Assembly: GCA_015067665.1 (NCBI GenBank)
Contig: SVLZ01000013.1
Span: forward strand, 1 to 35,587
From: Oscillospiraceae bacterium
GTDB taxonomy: Bacteria; Bacillota; Clostridia; Oscillospirales; Oscillospiraceae
Reading direction: 5' to 3'
DNA: 35,587 bases
In this document: positions 14,864 through 22,696 of the stretch, piece after piece
Position numbering within the stretch: the stretch's first letter is position 1
Layout of the letters: each line of letters opens with the position of its first letter
Translations under genes and position numbers: made by a program
The notes under the pieces: generated by a model
What the model saw: only the letters and a program-made list of their open reading frames with translations
Database searches by the model: none
What the model was told of the DNA's origin: nothing

Positions 14864-16012
14864 TTGATAATCACGGGTATTATTTGCGAATACAATCCTT
14901 TTCACAACGGACATGCCAAGCAAATCGCCGCTGTGCGGCAGGAATTCGGCGCAAATGACGGCATCGTTTGCCTGATGAGCGGCAATTTTGTCCAGCGTGC
15001 AGCCCCGGCGATCCTTGATAAATCTCTCCGGGCAGAGGCCGCCATCCGCTGTGGCGCGGATTTGGTTTTGGAGCTTCCCATCCCCTACGCGCTGAGCAGC
15101 GCAGAGGGCTTTGCCGCCGGTGGCGTAGCCATTTTATCTAAATTCTGCCACCGTCTTTCTTTCGGTGCGGAAACAGCGAATAAGGAAACCCTTCTTTCGC
15201 TGGCCGATGCGCTGCGCGCCCCCGACTTCTCCCCTGCCCTGCGCAGTGGCTTAGACGAGGGGCTCAGCTTCCCTGCCGCCCGTCAAAAAGCGCTGGAGAA
15301 AATGGGTCTGGATGCCACCCTGCTTCATTCCCCCAATAATATCCTTGCCGTAGAATACTGCAAAGCCATTCTCTCCCAAAACAGCGCCTTAGAACCTTGT
15401 CCTATGAAACGCGACGGCAGCTACCACGCAGAATTCCCCGACGTGGAAAATCCCTCTGCCACCTCTCTGCGGACGCAGCTGTATGAAGGAACGGACATCT
15501 CACCTTACATCCCCCAAAGCTGCTGCTCCCTTTTCCAAAACGCGCCCCTGCATAGTATGGATGCCGCCCAGCGCGCCATTTTAGCGAAGCTGCGTACAAT
15601 GACCGACGAGGAATTTGCTGCCCTCCCCGGTGGCTCCGAAGGCTTGTGGCGGAAGCTGATGCACGCTGCCCGTCGGTGCGCCACGGTGGAAGAAATCGCC
15701 ACCGCCGTCAAATCCAAACGCTATACCCGCACCCGGATCGACCGGATGATCCTCTGCGCCTTTTTAGGCATTACAGAGGAGATGCGCACATCGCCCGTGC
15801 CCTATGTCCGCGTTCTCGCCTTCAATGACCGGGGCAGAGAGATTTTGCGATCTGCCCGTGAAGCTTTGGACATTGCCAACGCAGGCGAGCCACGTGAGGG
15901 CGATTATGCCGCCTTAGAAACCCGCTGTGGCAGACTGTACGGTCTCTTTGCCGAAGATACACCCGCCCTCCCCAATCTTGAGGAAACCCGCAGGGTACGG
16001 TATGTCAATTGA
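14864..16012 (+). CDS. tmcAL: tRNA(Met) cytidine acetate ligase (YlbM/TmcAL)
   Basis: TmcAL activates acetate with ATP to acetyl-AMP and makes N4-acetylcytidine at the wobble base of elongator tRNA(Met). The 382-residue product begins with the HIGH-superfamily nucleotidyltransferase signature: ICEYNPFHNGH with HxGH at residues 14-17, followed by LMSGNFVQRAAPAILDK. Both are hallmarks of the family. The middle and C-terminal part (about 200-382) is helical and Arg-rich, as expected for tRNA contact. The start is TTG (14864-14866) with GGAGGG at 14851-14856; the family N-terminus begins there. The stop TGA is the first unit of a TTGACAATTGAC array. It is divergent from ackA, whose product handles the same small molecule. 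Confidence 0.93.
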   Translation: MIITGIICEYNPFHNGHAKQIAAVRQEFGANDGIVCLMSGNFVQRAAPAILDKSLRAEAAIRCGADLVLELPIPYALSSAEGFAAGGVAILSKFCHRLSFGAETANKETLLSLADALRAPDFSPALRSGLDEGLSFPAARQKALEKMGLDATLLHSPNNILAVEYCKAILSQNSALEPCPMKRDGSYHAEFPDVENPSATSLRTQLYEGTDISPYIPQSCCSLFQNAPLHSMDAAQRAILAKLRTMTDEEFAALPGGSEGLWRKLMHAARRCATVEEIATAVKSKRYTRTRIDRMILCAFLGITEEMRTSPVPYVRVLAFNDRGREILRSAREALDIANAGEPREGDYAALETRCGRLYGLFAEDTPALPNLEETRRVRYVN

Positions 16013-16315
16013 CAATTGACAGTTGACAGTTGACAGTTGATAATTGAGAATTGACAATTCTTGTTGTCATTGCGAACCAGCGCGCACGCTGGTGTGGCAA
16101 TCCTCCGCAAACGCCTTCCTCTGTCATCCCGCGTGTAGTCGAGGGATCCGTTCCCCTCGTAGGGGCGACCATCGGTCGTCCGGCAGCAGATTCCTCGATT
16201 TCGCATCGGTTTGCGGCGAAAAGGCAGCACTCCCTTGCCCGGACGGGCAATGCCCGCCCCTACAATCTCTGTCGATGGTGCAACTATCAACTATCCATTG
16301 GCAATTCTCAATTCT
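16004..16315. repeat. repeat-filled gap between tmcAL and the flippase gene
   Basis: No gene. A long direct array of TTGACAATTGAC/TTGACAGTTGAC units (16004-16060) includes the tmcAL stop; a degenerate inverted array (16279-16315) closes the region. Between them lie a palindromic unit at about 16065-16104 (ATTGC...GCAAT ends with inner CCAGCG/CGCTGG) and the GTAGGGGC element listed separately. Confidence 0.75.
16159..16263. repeat. GTAGGGGC-bounded palindromic element
   Basis: It begins GTAGGGGCGACC with a small hairpin (GACC ATC GGTC) and ends with a GGGC hairpin followed by GCCCCTAC, the inverted copy of the start. It belongs to the same class as 6694-6716 and 9795-9849 but has a longer centre. 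Confidence 0.6.
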
Positions 16316-16362
16316 AAATCACCTCCTTGTCCCATACCATAGGACAAAGGGGTGATTTTTTT
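16316..16362 (+). promoter_or_regulatory. terminator-like hairpin that sequesters the flippase start site
   Basis: Positions 16316-16332 pair with 16342-16358 (17 positions, one mismatch and one G-T), loop of 9, followed directly by a T run (16356-16362). The left arm contains ATCACCTCCTT, the same as the anti-Shine-Dalgarno tail of 16S rRNA. The right arm contains the ribosome site AAAGGGGTGAT and the GTG start. It could end tmcAL transcripts, act as an attenuator, or block translation. Confidence 0.7.
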
Positions 16363-17845
16363 GCGTAAGGCCATACCCATTTTTTATAGCGCATTACTGC
16401 TGACCGGAGTAAATCTGCTGCTGCGGTTCGTCTCCACGTCCTTTCAGGTCTTTGTCTCTGCAAAAATCGGCGCAGCGGGTGTGGGACTGCTGCAGCTTGT
16501 CCTTTCCGTGGGCGCAATGTCCGTCACAGCAGGTATGGCAGGCGTGCGCACCACCACGATGTACCTGACTGCCGAAGAGCTTGGAAAAAACCGCCCCCAA
16601 AATATCCGCTGGATCCTGAAGGCCTGCTTTTTATTCAGCATCCTCGCCGCCGGAACAGTGGCATTGCTGCTGTACTTCTTCGCGCCGCAGATCGCAGCGA
16701 ATTGGATCGGTGACGAACGCACCACCGGCGCGCTCCGGCTGTATGCCTGCTTTTTGCCGCTGATCTGCCTGTGCGGTGTAATGACCGGCTATTTCACCGC
16801 TGCCAACCGCATCGGTACATTGGCAGCCGTGGAGGTAGCCGAGCAGGCGCTGTCATTGACCGTCACAATGAGCCTTTTGACCCTATGGGCAGAGAACGAC
16901 CCGGCAAAAGCCTGCCTTTGTATCATTTTCGGCAGCGGCATGGGAACGATTTTGACCCTTGTTACCCTCCTCATCCTCCGCGCGCTGCAAAAAAGCCCCT
17001 GCGGCGAACCCATTCCGGTACGCAGCCGTCTGCTGCGATGTGCCGTGCCTCTTGCCCTCGCAGACGACCTAAAAGCCGGCATCTCCACCACCGAAAACCT
17101 GATGGTACCCAAGCGGCTTGCTCTGTTTATGGGCGATATGGCGCCCCTTGCGGCATTCGGCACGGTGTCGGGAATGGTCTTTCCGGTGCTGATGTTCCCG
17201 GCAGCCATTTTATTTGCCCTTGCGGAGCTGCTCATCCCGGAGCTTGCCCGTTGTGATGCCGCCGGCAGTCGGCGGCGCATTCGCTACTTAACCGGCAGAA
17301 CACTAAAGGTAGCGCTGCTTTACGGTCTTCTATGCGGCGGCATTTTATATCTCCTTGCCGAGCCCCTGTGTCTTTCCCTCTATGGCAGCCCCCAGGCCGC
17401 GCGGGAGCTGCAGCGCTACGCGCTCCTCGCGCCTATGCTCTACTGCGATGCAATGACCGATGCAATGACCAAAGGCCTGGGGCAGCAAACCGCCTGCGTC
17501 CGCTATAATATCTTCACATCCTCCCTCGATGTACTGTTTTTGTACATACTTCTCCCCTATTACGGAATGGATGGCTATTTCTTTAGCTTTCTCGTCACCC
17601 ATCTCATTAACTTTCTGCTGAGCCTGCGACGGCTGCTGAAGATCTCCGGGCGACAGATCCAGCCCACAAGGCCGCTGCTTGCGTGCCTTTGTACCGTCCT
17701 CGGTGCAGTTATTTCTGCCATTGCGCCCCACCCGGCCGTCCGTGCAACCGCATTCCCCTTGCTCCTCTGCTGTCTATTGACTCTCTGCGATGTAATTGGA
17801 AAAGCCGATATAAAGTGGCTGCAAGGCCTTTTATATAAAAGATGA
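16352..17845 (+). CDS. SpoVB/MurJ-like lipid flippase of the MOP superfamily
   Basis: A polytopic membrane protein of 497 residues with about 14 hydrophobic segments. It looks like the SpoVB/polysaccharide-export branch of the MOP (MATE/MurJ) superfamily. The first helix follows at once after the N-terminal RKAIPIFYSA, and GAAGVGLLQLVLSVG after it resembles the conserved loop in SpoVB proteins. Members are thought to flip lipid-linked sugars across the membrane, in SpoVB during spore cortex formation; the substrate here is unknown. The start is GTG 16352 or, with better spacing to the AAAGGGGTGAT site, TTG 16361. Both lie inside a strong hairpin. A terminator follows at 17848. It may be a stage V sporulation gene, but no sporulation neighbours are present. 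Confidence 0.82.
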   Translation: MIFLRKAIPIFYSALLLTGVNLLLRFVSTSFQVFVSAKIGAAGVGLLQLVLSVGAMSVTAGMAGVRTTTMYLTAEELGKNRPQNIRWILKACFLFSILAAGTVALLLYFFAPQIAANWIGDERTTGALRLYACFLPLICLCGVMTGYFTAANRIGTLAAVEVAEQALSLTVTMSLLTLWAENDPAKACLCIIFGSGMGTILTLVTLLILRALQKSPCGEPIPVRSRLLRCAVPLALADDLKAGISTTENLMVPKRLALFMGDMAPLAAFGTVSGMVFPVLMFPAAILFALAELLIPELARCDAAGSRRRIRYLTGRTLKVALLYGLLCGGILYLLAEPLCLSLYGSPQAARELQRYALLAPMLYCDAMTDAMTKGLGQQTACVRYNIFTSSLDVLFLYILLPYYGMDGYFFSFLVTHLINFLLSLRRLLKISGRQIQPTRPLLACLCTVLGAVISAIAPHPAVRATAFPLLLCCLLTLCDVIGKADIKWLQGLLYKR

Positions 17846-17847
17846 AA

Positions 17848-17870
17848 GGCACCGCTTTTGGCGGTGCCTT
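17848..17870 (+). terminator. likely terminator of the flippase gene
   Basis: An 8-bp perfect stem (17848-17855 with 17861-17868) two bases after the stop codon, with loop TTTTG. Only TT follows, so the U-tract is weak. Confidence 0.6.
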
Positions 17871-17880
17871 CAGAGTATCA

Positions 17881-18090
17881 AAAAAGCCGCCAACCGTCAA
17901 AACGCAAGTAAAGGAACGGATTACAGCGCAAAGCCTTGTCCTTCGGGAGAAGGTGGCAAAAATCTTTGATTTTTGACAGATGCGGGGAGAAAAAGCTTGC
18001 TGCGCAAGGCGTTTTGACTTACATCACAATCCGCACTCTACCGTACCACCTGTACGCCGACGAGTGCGGATTGCTTGTCTTGGCGGCTCC
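17881..18090. repeat. nested inverted-repeat element
   Basis: Non-coding. Three inverted pairs: AGCCGCCAA (17885-17893) with TTGGCGGCT (18080-18088); GTCAAAACGC (17896-17905) with its complement (18009-18018); and AATCCGCACTC (18028-18038) with its complement (18062-18072). The centre (about 17935-17990) carries a half copy of the MITE-like repeat, with GAGAAGGTGGCAAAAATC and TTTTTGACAGATG. Confidence 0.65.
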
Positions 18091-18101
18091 TTTGCCCTCT
18101 G

Positions 18102-18171
18102 CCAGTCTGTCAAAAAACAAGTTCTTTGACAGACTGAAAAACAGAGCAAGCATCTCGCTTGCTCTGTTTTT
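18102..18171. terminator. double hairpin terminator after the GH78 gene
   Basis: The first element is a 10-bp stem (18142-18151 with 18157-18166) flanked by five A and five T, so it works in either direction; it begins 6 bases after the GH78 stop on the minus strand. The second is a 12-bp perfect inverted pair (18102-18113 with 18125-18136) next to it. Confidence 0.85.
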
Positions 18172-18176
18172 GTACT

Positions 18177-20375
18177 TTATAGTATCTGTTCAATATGACC
18201 GGACTGCACTGCAAACGGTGCCTGTCCCGGCAAATGCAGGGCCGCCTCTGTGTTTTCGGGCAAAGTAACCTCTGCGGTAAAGCGATTGCCTTCCTTCTTC
18301 CATACAAAGGAGATCAGTCCGCGGGGTGTTTCGGTCTTTACAGCTGCGCTGCAGCTGTCTTCAAAGAAATAGGGTTTCAGGCAGCATTTATCATAGGCAA
18401 TACCGGCATTTTGCAGGCCGCCGATATTGCGGAACATCCAGTTCACAACATCTGCATACATATGGTGGTTCTGAGAACCGAAGCTGGTGTTTTCCCAGCA
18501 CTCCCACAAGGTCGTCGCGCCGAGCTTTTTCCAGTAGCCGTAGGAAGGATAGTCATCACGGTCCACAGTTTTATATGCAATATCCGTATAGCCATATGCA
18601 GAGAGCGCATTGAGCAGCGCCTTAAGACCCAAAATGCCGACTTTGTAGCTGTAGCGGTCTTCTTCTACTACACGCGCCAGCTTTGCAGCGATGTTCTCTG
18701 CCTGCACACCTTCCACAATGCGGAAATAAAGCACCTCTGCCAGCGCGCCCTGACCGTTATTGTCTACGCAGTCATCCTGAATGAAGCGGTTATGGATGGC
18801 GGCCTTTGTTTCCTCTGCTTCCTTATGGTAGCGCTGCGCCTTTTCTGCTTCACCGGCAAAGTCTGCCATTTTTGCCATAATCTGCTGCATTGCGTAGTAA
18901 TAACAGGAGTCGGACAAGGTGTTGTCCATTAGCTTCAAATCAGGCAGATCCGGGGGGCACCAGTCGGACAGGCCATAGCAGACAAGACCCTCTCGACGGT
19001 AATACTTGGCATATTCCAAATACCGCTGTGCCGGCTCATAAACCAGCTCTAAGAGAGAGCGGTCTCCGTTTTCCAAATACTGCTCATAGGGCAGGAAGAA
19101 CAACGCACAGTCCCATGCAGGACCACTGCCCCAGTTATGCCCCCAGCCACCGGTAGGCGCAATGCCGGGAAGCTGTCCGTTAATGCGCTGGCTGTCAGCA
19201 ATATCGGCGAGCCACTTTCGATAGGCCTCCTTCATATCGAACTGGCAAACCGCATAGCCCGATGAGATCACTGCATCACCTGTCCAACCGTTCTTTTCGC
19301 GGTGGGGACAATCTTCGGAAATACCGTGGAAATTGCTGAGGAAGGAGCGGATGCCTGCATCCTGAATCCAATTAAGCAGCTCGCTGGAGGACCGGAAAGT
19401 GCCCTTTTGGCGCAGGTCGGTATGGACGAAATAAGAGGTCAGGGCATCCAAACTCGGTTCTGCGGTTATACCCGTCAGCTCTGCGTAGCGGAAGCCGTGG
19501 TATACAAAACTGGGTTTCCAGCACTCTATGCCTTCGCCGCGGAAGGTGTACTTATCCACTGAAAAATCCTCAGTATCCAGCACATAGCAAGAAATATTGC
19601 TTTGATCCAGCTCTTTGCCACTTAGCTTTTCACTGTAGCGAATCGCAGCGGTCTCCCCTGCTTTTCCCGCCATCTTAAGTCCCACATAGCCGGAAACATT
19701 CTTGCCGAAATCAAAAACCCAGCCCTTTTCCGATCTCCACATATCTACCGCCGGGAGAATCTCACACTCCCGCATAGGGGGCAAAAGCTGAGGAACCAAC
19801 TTGCCTGCAGGCGGACGCACGATGACGGCAGCATTCCAATGACTATCGTCATAGCCATTTTCTCTCCAACCATCCTCTTTCCGCGCATCGTAGTACTCAC
19901 CGGTGCGGAGACAGTTATGGACTGTAGGGCCGTCAGAAGTCTGCTTCCAGCTATCGTCACTGAAAAGAACCTCTTTCCCATTCACATTCAGCTGTAGCAG
20001 CAATTTGGCAGAATCCCGCCACGGTGCCTGATAGAAACCCCAAGTATCGTGGGCCGTTTGGTTGTAAAAGCCATCTCCTAAACAGACCGCCACTACATTT
20101 TCGCCCTGCACCAGCAGATCCGTCACATCATAGGTGCAGTAAAGCACCCGCTTATCGTAATCCGTAAAGGCGGGAGAAAGCACTTCATCCCCTACCCGCT
20201 GACCGTTTACATAAAGCACGAAGCTACCCAAGCCAGAGATAAAGCATTGCGCCTGACCTGCTTTTTCCAAAGAAAATGTCTTACGAAGCTGCAATGCCGG
20301 GCTTTTTTCACCGGTGGTTCTGGTGACGATCGGATTGCCGTTTCCGATCCACCTCGCTCTCCTAAATAATTCCAT
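18177..20375 (-). CDS. GH78 alpha-L-rhamnosidase
   Basis: An inverting glycosidase that removes terminal alpha-L-rhamnose. The 732-residue protein has no signal peptide and is probably cytoplasmic. The N-terminal half holds beta-sandwich domains (KTFSLEKAGQAQCFISGLG, YVNGQRVGDEVLSPAFTDY). The (alpha/alpha)6 barrel carries the family signature EDCPHREKNGWTGDA with Asp355, Glu360 and Asp367, the same spacing as the acidic residues of characterised Bacillus rhamnosidase B. Glu625 in LWECWE is about 270 residues later, as for the catalytic partner there. ATG 20373-20375 has AAGGAG upstream. It starts 15 bp after the AraC stop and is the last gene of the unit; a strong terminator follows. Substrate import as rhamnosylated oligosaccharides is inferred. 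Confidence 0.9.
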   Translation of the reverse strand: MELFRRARWIGNGNPIVTRTTGEKSPALQLRKTFSLEKAGQAQCFISGLGSFVLYVNGQRVGDEVLSPAFTDYDKRVLYCTYDVTDLLVQGENVVAVCLGDGFYNQTAHDTWGFYQAPWRDSAKLLLQLNVNGKEVLFSDDSWKQTSDGPTVHNCLRTGEYYDARKEDGWRENGYDDSHWNAAVIVRPPAGKLVPQLLPPMRECEILPAVDMWRSEKGWVFDFGKNVSGYVGLKMAGKAGETAAIRYSEKLSGKELDQSNISCYVLDTEDFSVDKYTFRGEGIECWKPSFVYHGFRYAELTGITAEPSLDALTSYFVHTDLRQKGTFRSSSELLNWIQDAGIRSFLSNFHGISEDCPHREKNGWTGDAVISSGYAVCQFDMKEAYRKWLADIADSQRINGQLPGIAPTGGWGHNWGSGPAWDCALFFLPYEQYLENGDRSLLELVYEPAQRYLEYAKYYRREGLVCYGLSDWCPPDLPDLKLMDNTLSDSCYYYAMQQIMAKMADFAGEAEKAQRYHKEAEETKAAIHNRFIQDDCVDNNGQGALAEVLYFRIVEGVQAENIAAKLARVVEEDRYSYKVGILGLKALLNALSAYGYTDIAYKTVDRDDYPSYGYWKKLGATTLWECWENTSFGSQNHHMYADVVNWMFRNIGGLQNAGIAYDKCCLKPYFFEDSCSAAVKTETPRGLISFVWKKEGNRFTAEVTLPENTEAALHLPGQAPFAVQSGHIEQIL

Positions 20376-20390
20376 ATGCTTCTCCTTATG

Positions 20391-21233
20391 TCAGAATTCT
20401 TCTTCCTGATAGTGGAATGTCATTCGATACTGCTTTGGGGTGGTCTTGAAATGCTCCTTAAAGATGCGGATAAAATAGCTCAGCGAATCGTAACCGACCG
20501 CCGAGGATATCTGCAAAATATCCTGCTGGGTCGTTCGCAGCAGCATCGCTGCGTAATTCATACGGGCAACAAGCAGATACTCGTTCAGGGTTTGCCCCGT
20601 ATACTGCAAAAACAGTCTGGTTAAATGCCGATGGCTGAAGTAGGTCAGTTCTGTCAGCTCTGAGGCCTTTCTGCAAATATTTTGGGGCTTTTGGATTTCG
20701 TTGATAAAGTTGTTCAGCCACTCCGGGTAGACCTGATTGAGCACCGGGTCTTTGCGGTAAATCAGCTTTACTACCTCGATCCACATAAGCTTTGTCAGCG
20801 CAGTAATTCTTTTCTGGTTAGATACATTGGTAATTTGAATTGCATGGAGGGTTTTCTGCAGTTCTCTGCTGACACTGTTTCCCACCATATAAAACATTGG
20901 ATTCTTTACCGCATTGATGCTTTCATAGAGGCTTCCGTCCACAAATTCCAGCAGTTCCCGAAAGTATTCATCGGAGATCATTACGTTAAGCTGGGCATAG
21001 TCGTCCGAGGCATCTGTGAAGCAATGCAAGTCACTGGGATGGATCAAATAGCCCATGCCCTCAGTCAGTATCTGCTGCCCCTTCTCGGTGACATGCGTCA
21101 CGCTGCCGCCGACAACGAAGAAAAATTCCCAGTAATTATGATCGTGCAGCTCCGGATAATCCTGACAAAACAGATGGAAATGCATCTGCGTTTCCGGATA
21201 GTCAAAATCCTCCTGATATATGACGGTCTTCAT
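20391..21233 (-). CDS. AraC-family transcriptional regulator
   Basis: A 280-residue regulator: an N-terminal cupin-like sensor (about 1-110, with HFHLFCQDYPELHDHNYWEFF and a GMGYLIHPSDLHCF beta-strand pair), a linker, and two helix-turn-helix motifs at the C-terminus (about 180-275). LTYFSHRHLTRLFLQYTGQTLNEYL and ISSAVGYDSLSYFIRIFKEHFKTTPKQYR are the classic AraC signatures (given here in family-pattern form). GGAGGGGG lies about 10 bases before ATG 21231-21233. It sits between the GH5-like and GH78 genes with gaps of 29 and 15 bp, so it is co-transcribed with them and most likely controls the locus in response to a sugar. The operator is not proven; a dyad at 22640-22678 is a candidate. Confidence 0.93.
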   Translation of the reverse strand: MKTVIYQEDFDYPETQMHFHLFCQDYPELHDHNYWEFFFVVGGSVTHVTEKGQQILTEGMGYLIHPSDLHCFTDASDDYAQLNVMISDEYFRELLEFVDGSLYESINAVKNPMFYMVGNSVSRELQKTLHAIQITNVSNQKRITALTKLMWIEVVKLIYRKDPVLNQVYPEWLNNFINEIQKPQNICRKASELTELTYFSHRHLTRLFLQYTGQTLNEYLLVARMNYAAMLLRTTQQDILQISSAVGYDSLSYFIRIFKEHFKTTPKQYRMTFHYQEEEF

Positions 21234-21262
21234 AGTCTTTTATCCCCCTCCGGGTAGTGGTT

Positions 21263-22603
21263 TTATAGGTTAAATTCTGTTTGGTAGCGGTGGTTGAGCT
21301 GTCTGAGCACTTCAAAGAGCCGTTGTCCACGGAGGCTGTCCGCTGCGTAGCTGTACTCCACAGAGCCTTCATTGAGATTAAAATTCCAAAGCAGGCATAT
21401 CTGCACACCGGCATCCACAAAATCGTTGCCGATCTCTCGGAAGGAGGTCATATCCTCATCACTTCCGCCGCCCCATTCCCCTACGAAATAGGCCTTTTTC
21501 TGCTCTCTTGCCGCCTGCATCACGTAGGACAGGTACTGAGAAAGGGAAAGGTCCTTGCCGAAGGTTTTCTGAGACTGGAAATATACGTGCTCGCTGATCG
21601 TATCCACACCCTCCGGTGTAAACATAGCCGTAATATGCTTGTACTCCTCATAAGTATCCTGATTCCAAGAGTTGTACTTGAGCTGGTTATACTGAGAGGG
21701 ACGCAGCGTGGCATTGCCGGAGGTGATCATCCGACCGGTATTGTCTATGGCGTGGATAGCTTGGCTAAACCGCACAATTGCATAGTTTACGTCCTCTGCA
21801 GACAAGTAATCCTCTTTGGTTCTTTGGGTGCGCTTACTGTGAGACGGCAGGGCAGGCATATGCTCGTCTGCATTGGGAAGATCACAGCTCAGATTAAACT
21901 CATTGCCAAACTCCCAAGCAAAGATTGCCTTGCTGTCTTTCAGTTTAGACACCACATTCGTGGTGTAATCGCAAAGGAACTGCACAGTCTTACTGTCTGC
22001 CCGGCCCCAGCTGCGCAGCGGCTCGTCATAATAGTCCGGCACCGCGTGATACAGCCAGAAAAAGCTGGGAATGAGACCAATTTCCAACTGTTCTGCGTAA
22101 TTTACGATTTGGCGCAGCAGCTCCAAATAGGCTTCCGGGCTTTTCATATAATACTGCAGATCGTTATAGGAATAACCGCCGCAGTTGAAGCGAACGATAG
22201 AAATACCGTTTTCCTTCAGTACATCCAGTGTCCGCTTGGCTTCCGCAGGCGAAAAATCGTCAAAGCACTGGTTAAACAGGTTATAGCAGTTGGTGCCGGC
22301 CACATACAAATCCTTGCCGGCAAGCTGCATTATGCCGTTATTGTCTACTTGAATACCGTAATGGTTGGTGTTTTTCCAATAGTTTTCCATATCTTCCTCC
22401 TCACCGGGCGCATCCGTCGGGTCAGTCGTATCGGGATCAGTCGGATCCGTAGGCATCGGATCCGTGGGCGGCGCATCGGTAGGCTCCGTTACACCGGGAT
22501 CAGTAGTCGGCGGTATGGCCGGCGTACTCTGGCAGCCGTAAACCGTCCCCGCCACAATGACAAAGGAAAGGAGCAAGCAAATAAGTCTTCGTTCCATTTT
22601 CAT
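21263..22603 (-). CDS. GH5-like clan GH-A glycoside hydrolase, lipoprotein
   Basis: A secreted, lipid-anchored hydrolase of 446 residues. The signal peptide ends in a lipobox with Cys24 (VYGC). A Pro/Thr/Asp-rich linker follows (about 27-70), then a (beta/alpha)8 domain starting with LYVAGTNCYNLF. Glu235 in WEFGNEFNL is the likely acid/base and Glu376 in FVGEWGGG the likely nucleophile. The layout is that of GH5 endo-beta-mannanases and glucanases; mannanase is favoured by the GTNCYNL start and by the GH2 mannosidase-like gene in the locus, but this is not certain. It leads a three-gene unit (hydrolase, AraC, GH78) with its own promoter at 22614-22641. The start MKMERR has only a weak AAGGGAAG ribosome site. 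Confidence 0.82.
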   Translation of the reverse strand: MKMERRLICLLLSFVIVAGTVYGCQSTPAIPPTTDPGVTEPTDAPPTDPMPTDPTDPDTTDPTDAPGEEEDMENYWKNTNHYGIQVDNNGIMQLAGKDLYVAGTNCYNLFNQCFDDFSPAEAKRTLDVLKENGISIVRFNCGGYSYNDLQYYMKSPEAYLELLRQIVNYAEQLEIGLIPSFFWLYHAVPDYYDEPLRSWGRADSKTVQFLCDYTTNVVSKLKDSKAIFAWEFGNEFNLSCDLPNADEHMPALPSHSKRTQRTKEDYLSAEDVNYAIVRFSQAIHAIDNTGRMITSGNATLRPSQYNQLKYNSWNQDTYEEYKHITAMFTPEGVDTISEHVYFQSQKTFGKDLSLSQYLSYVMQAAREQKKAYFVGEWGGGSDEDMTSFREIGNDFVDAGVQICLLWNFNLNEGSVEYSYAADSLRGQRLFEVLRQLNHRYQTEFNL

Positions 22604-22613
22604 TCTTCCCTTT

Positions 22614-22641
22614 ATTATACCATAATTGTTTTACTTTTCAA
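22614..22641 (-). promoter_or_regulatory. sigma-A promoter of the GH5-like/araC/GH78 unit
   Basis: TTGAAA (-35, 22636-22641), 16-base spacer, perfect TATAAT (-10, 22614-22619) on the minus strand. The transcript would start within a few bases of the GH5-like gene, leaving almost no leader. Confidence 0.75.
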
Positions 22642-22678
22642 TCTGCCGACCTACAGAATACTTGCAGGTCGGCAGATT
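22640..22678 (-). promoter_or_regulatory. 13-bp perfect dyad upstream of the promoter
   Basis: AATCTGCCGACCT (22640-22652) is repeated inverted at 22666-22678 with 13 bases between. In the minus transcript no U-tract follows, so it is a poor terminator for the upstream metallophosphoesterase gene; on the plus strand it is followed by TTTTAATT. Its position directly behind the -35 box suits an operator or an mRNA-stabilising hairpin. Confidence 0.6.
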
Positions 22679-22696
22679 TTTAATTAAATTATTGCA

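Noticed and set aside
22640..22678. Terminator for the metallophosphoesterase gene
   Set aside because: The stem is perfect but no U-tract follows on the minus strand; kept as a dyad of unknown role instead.
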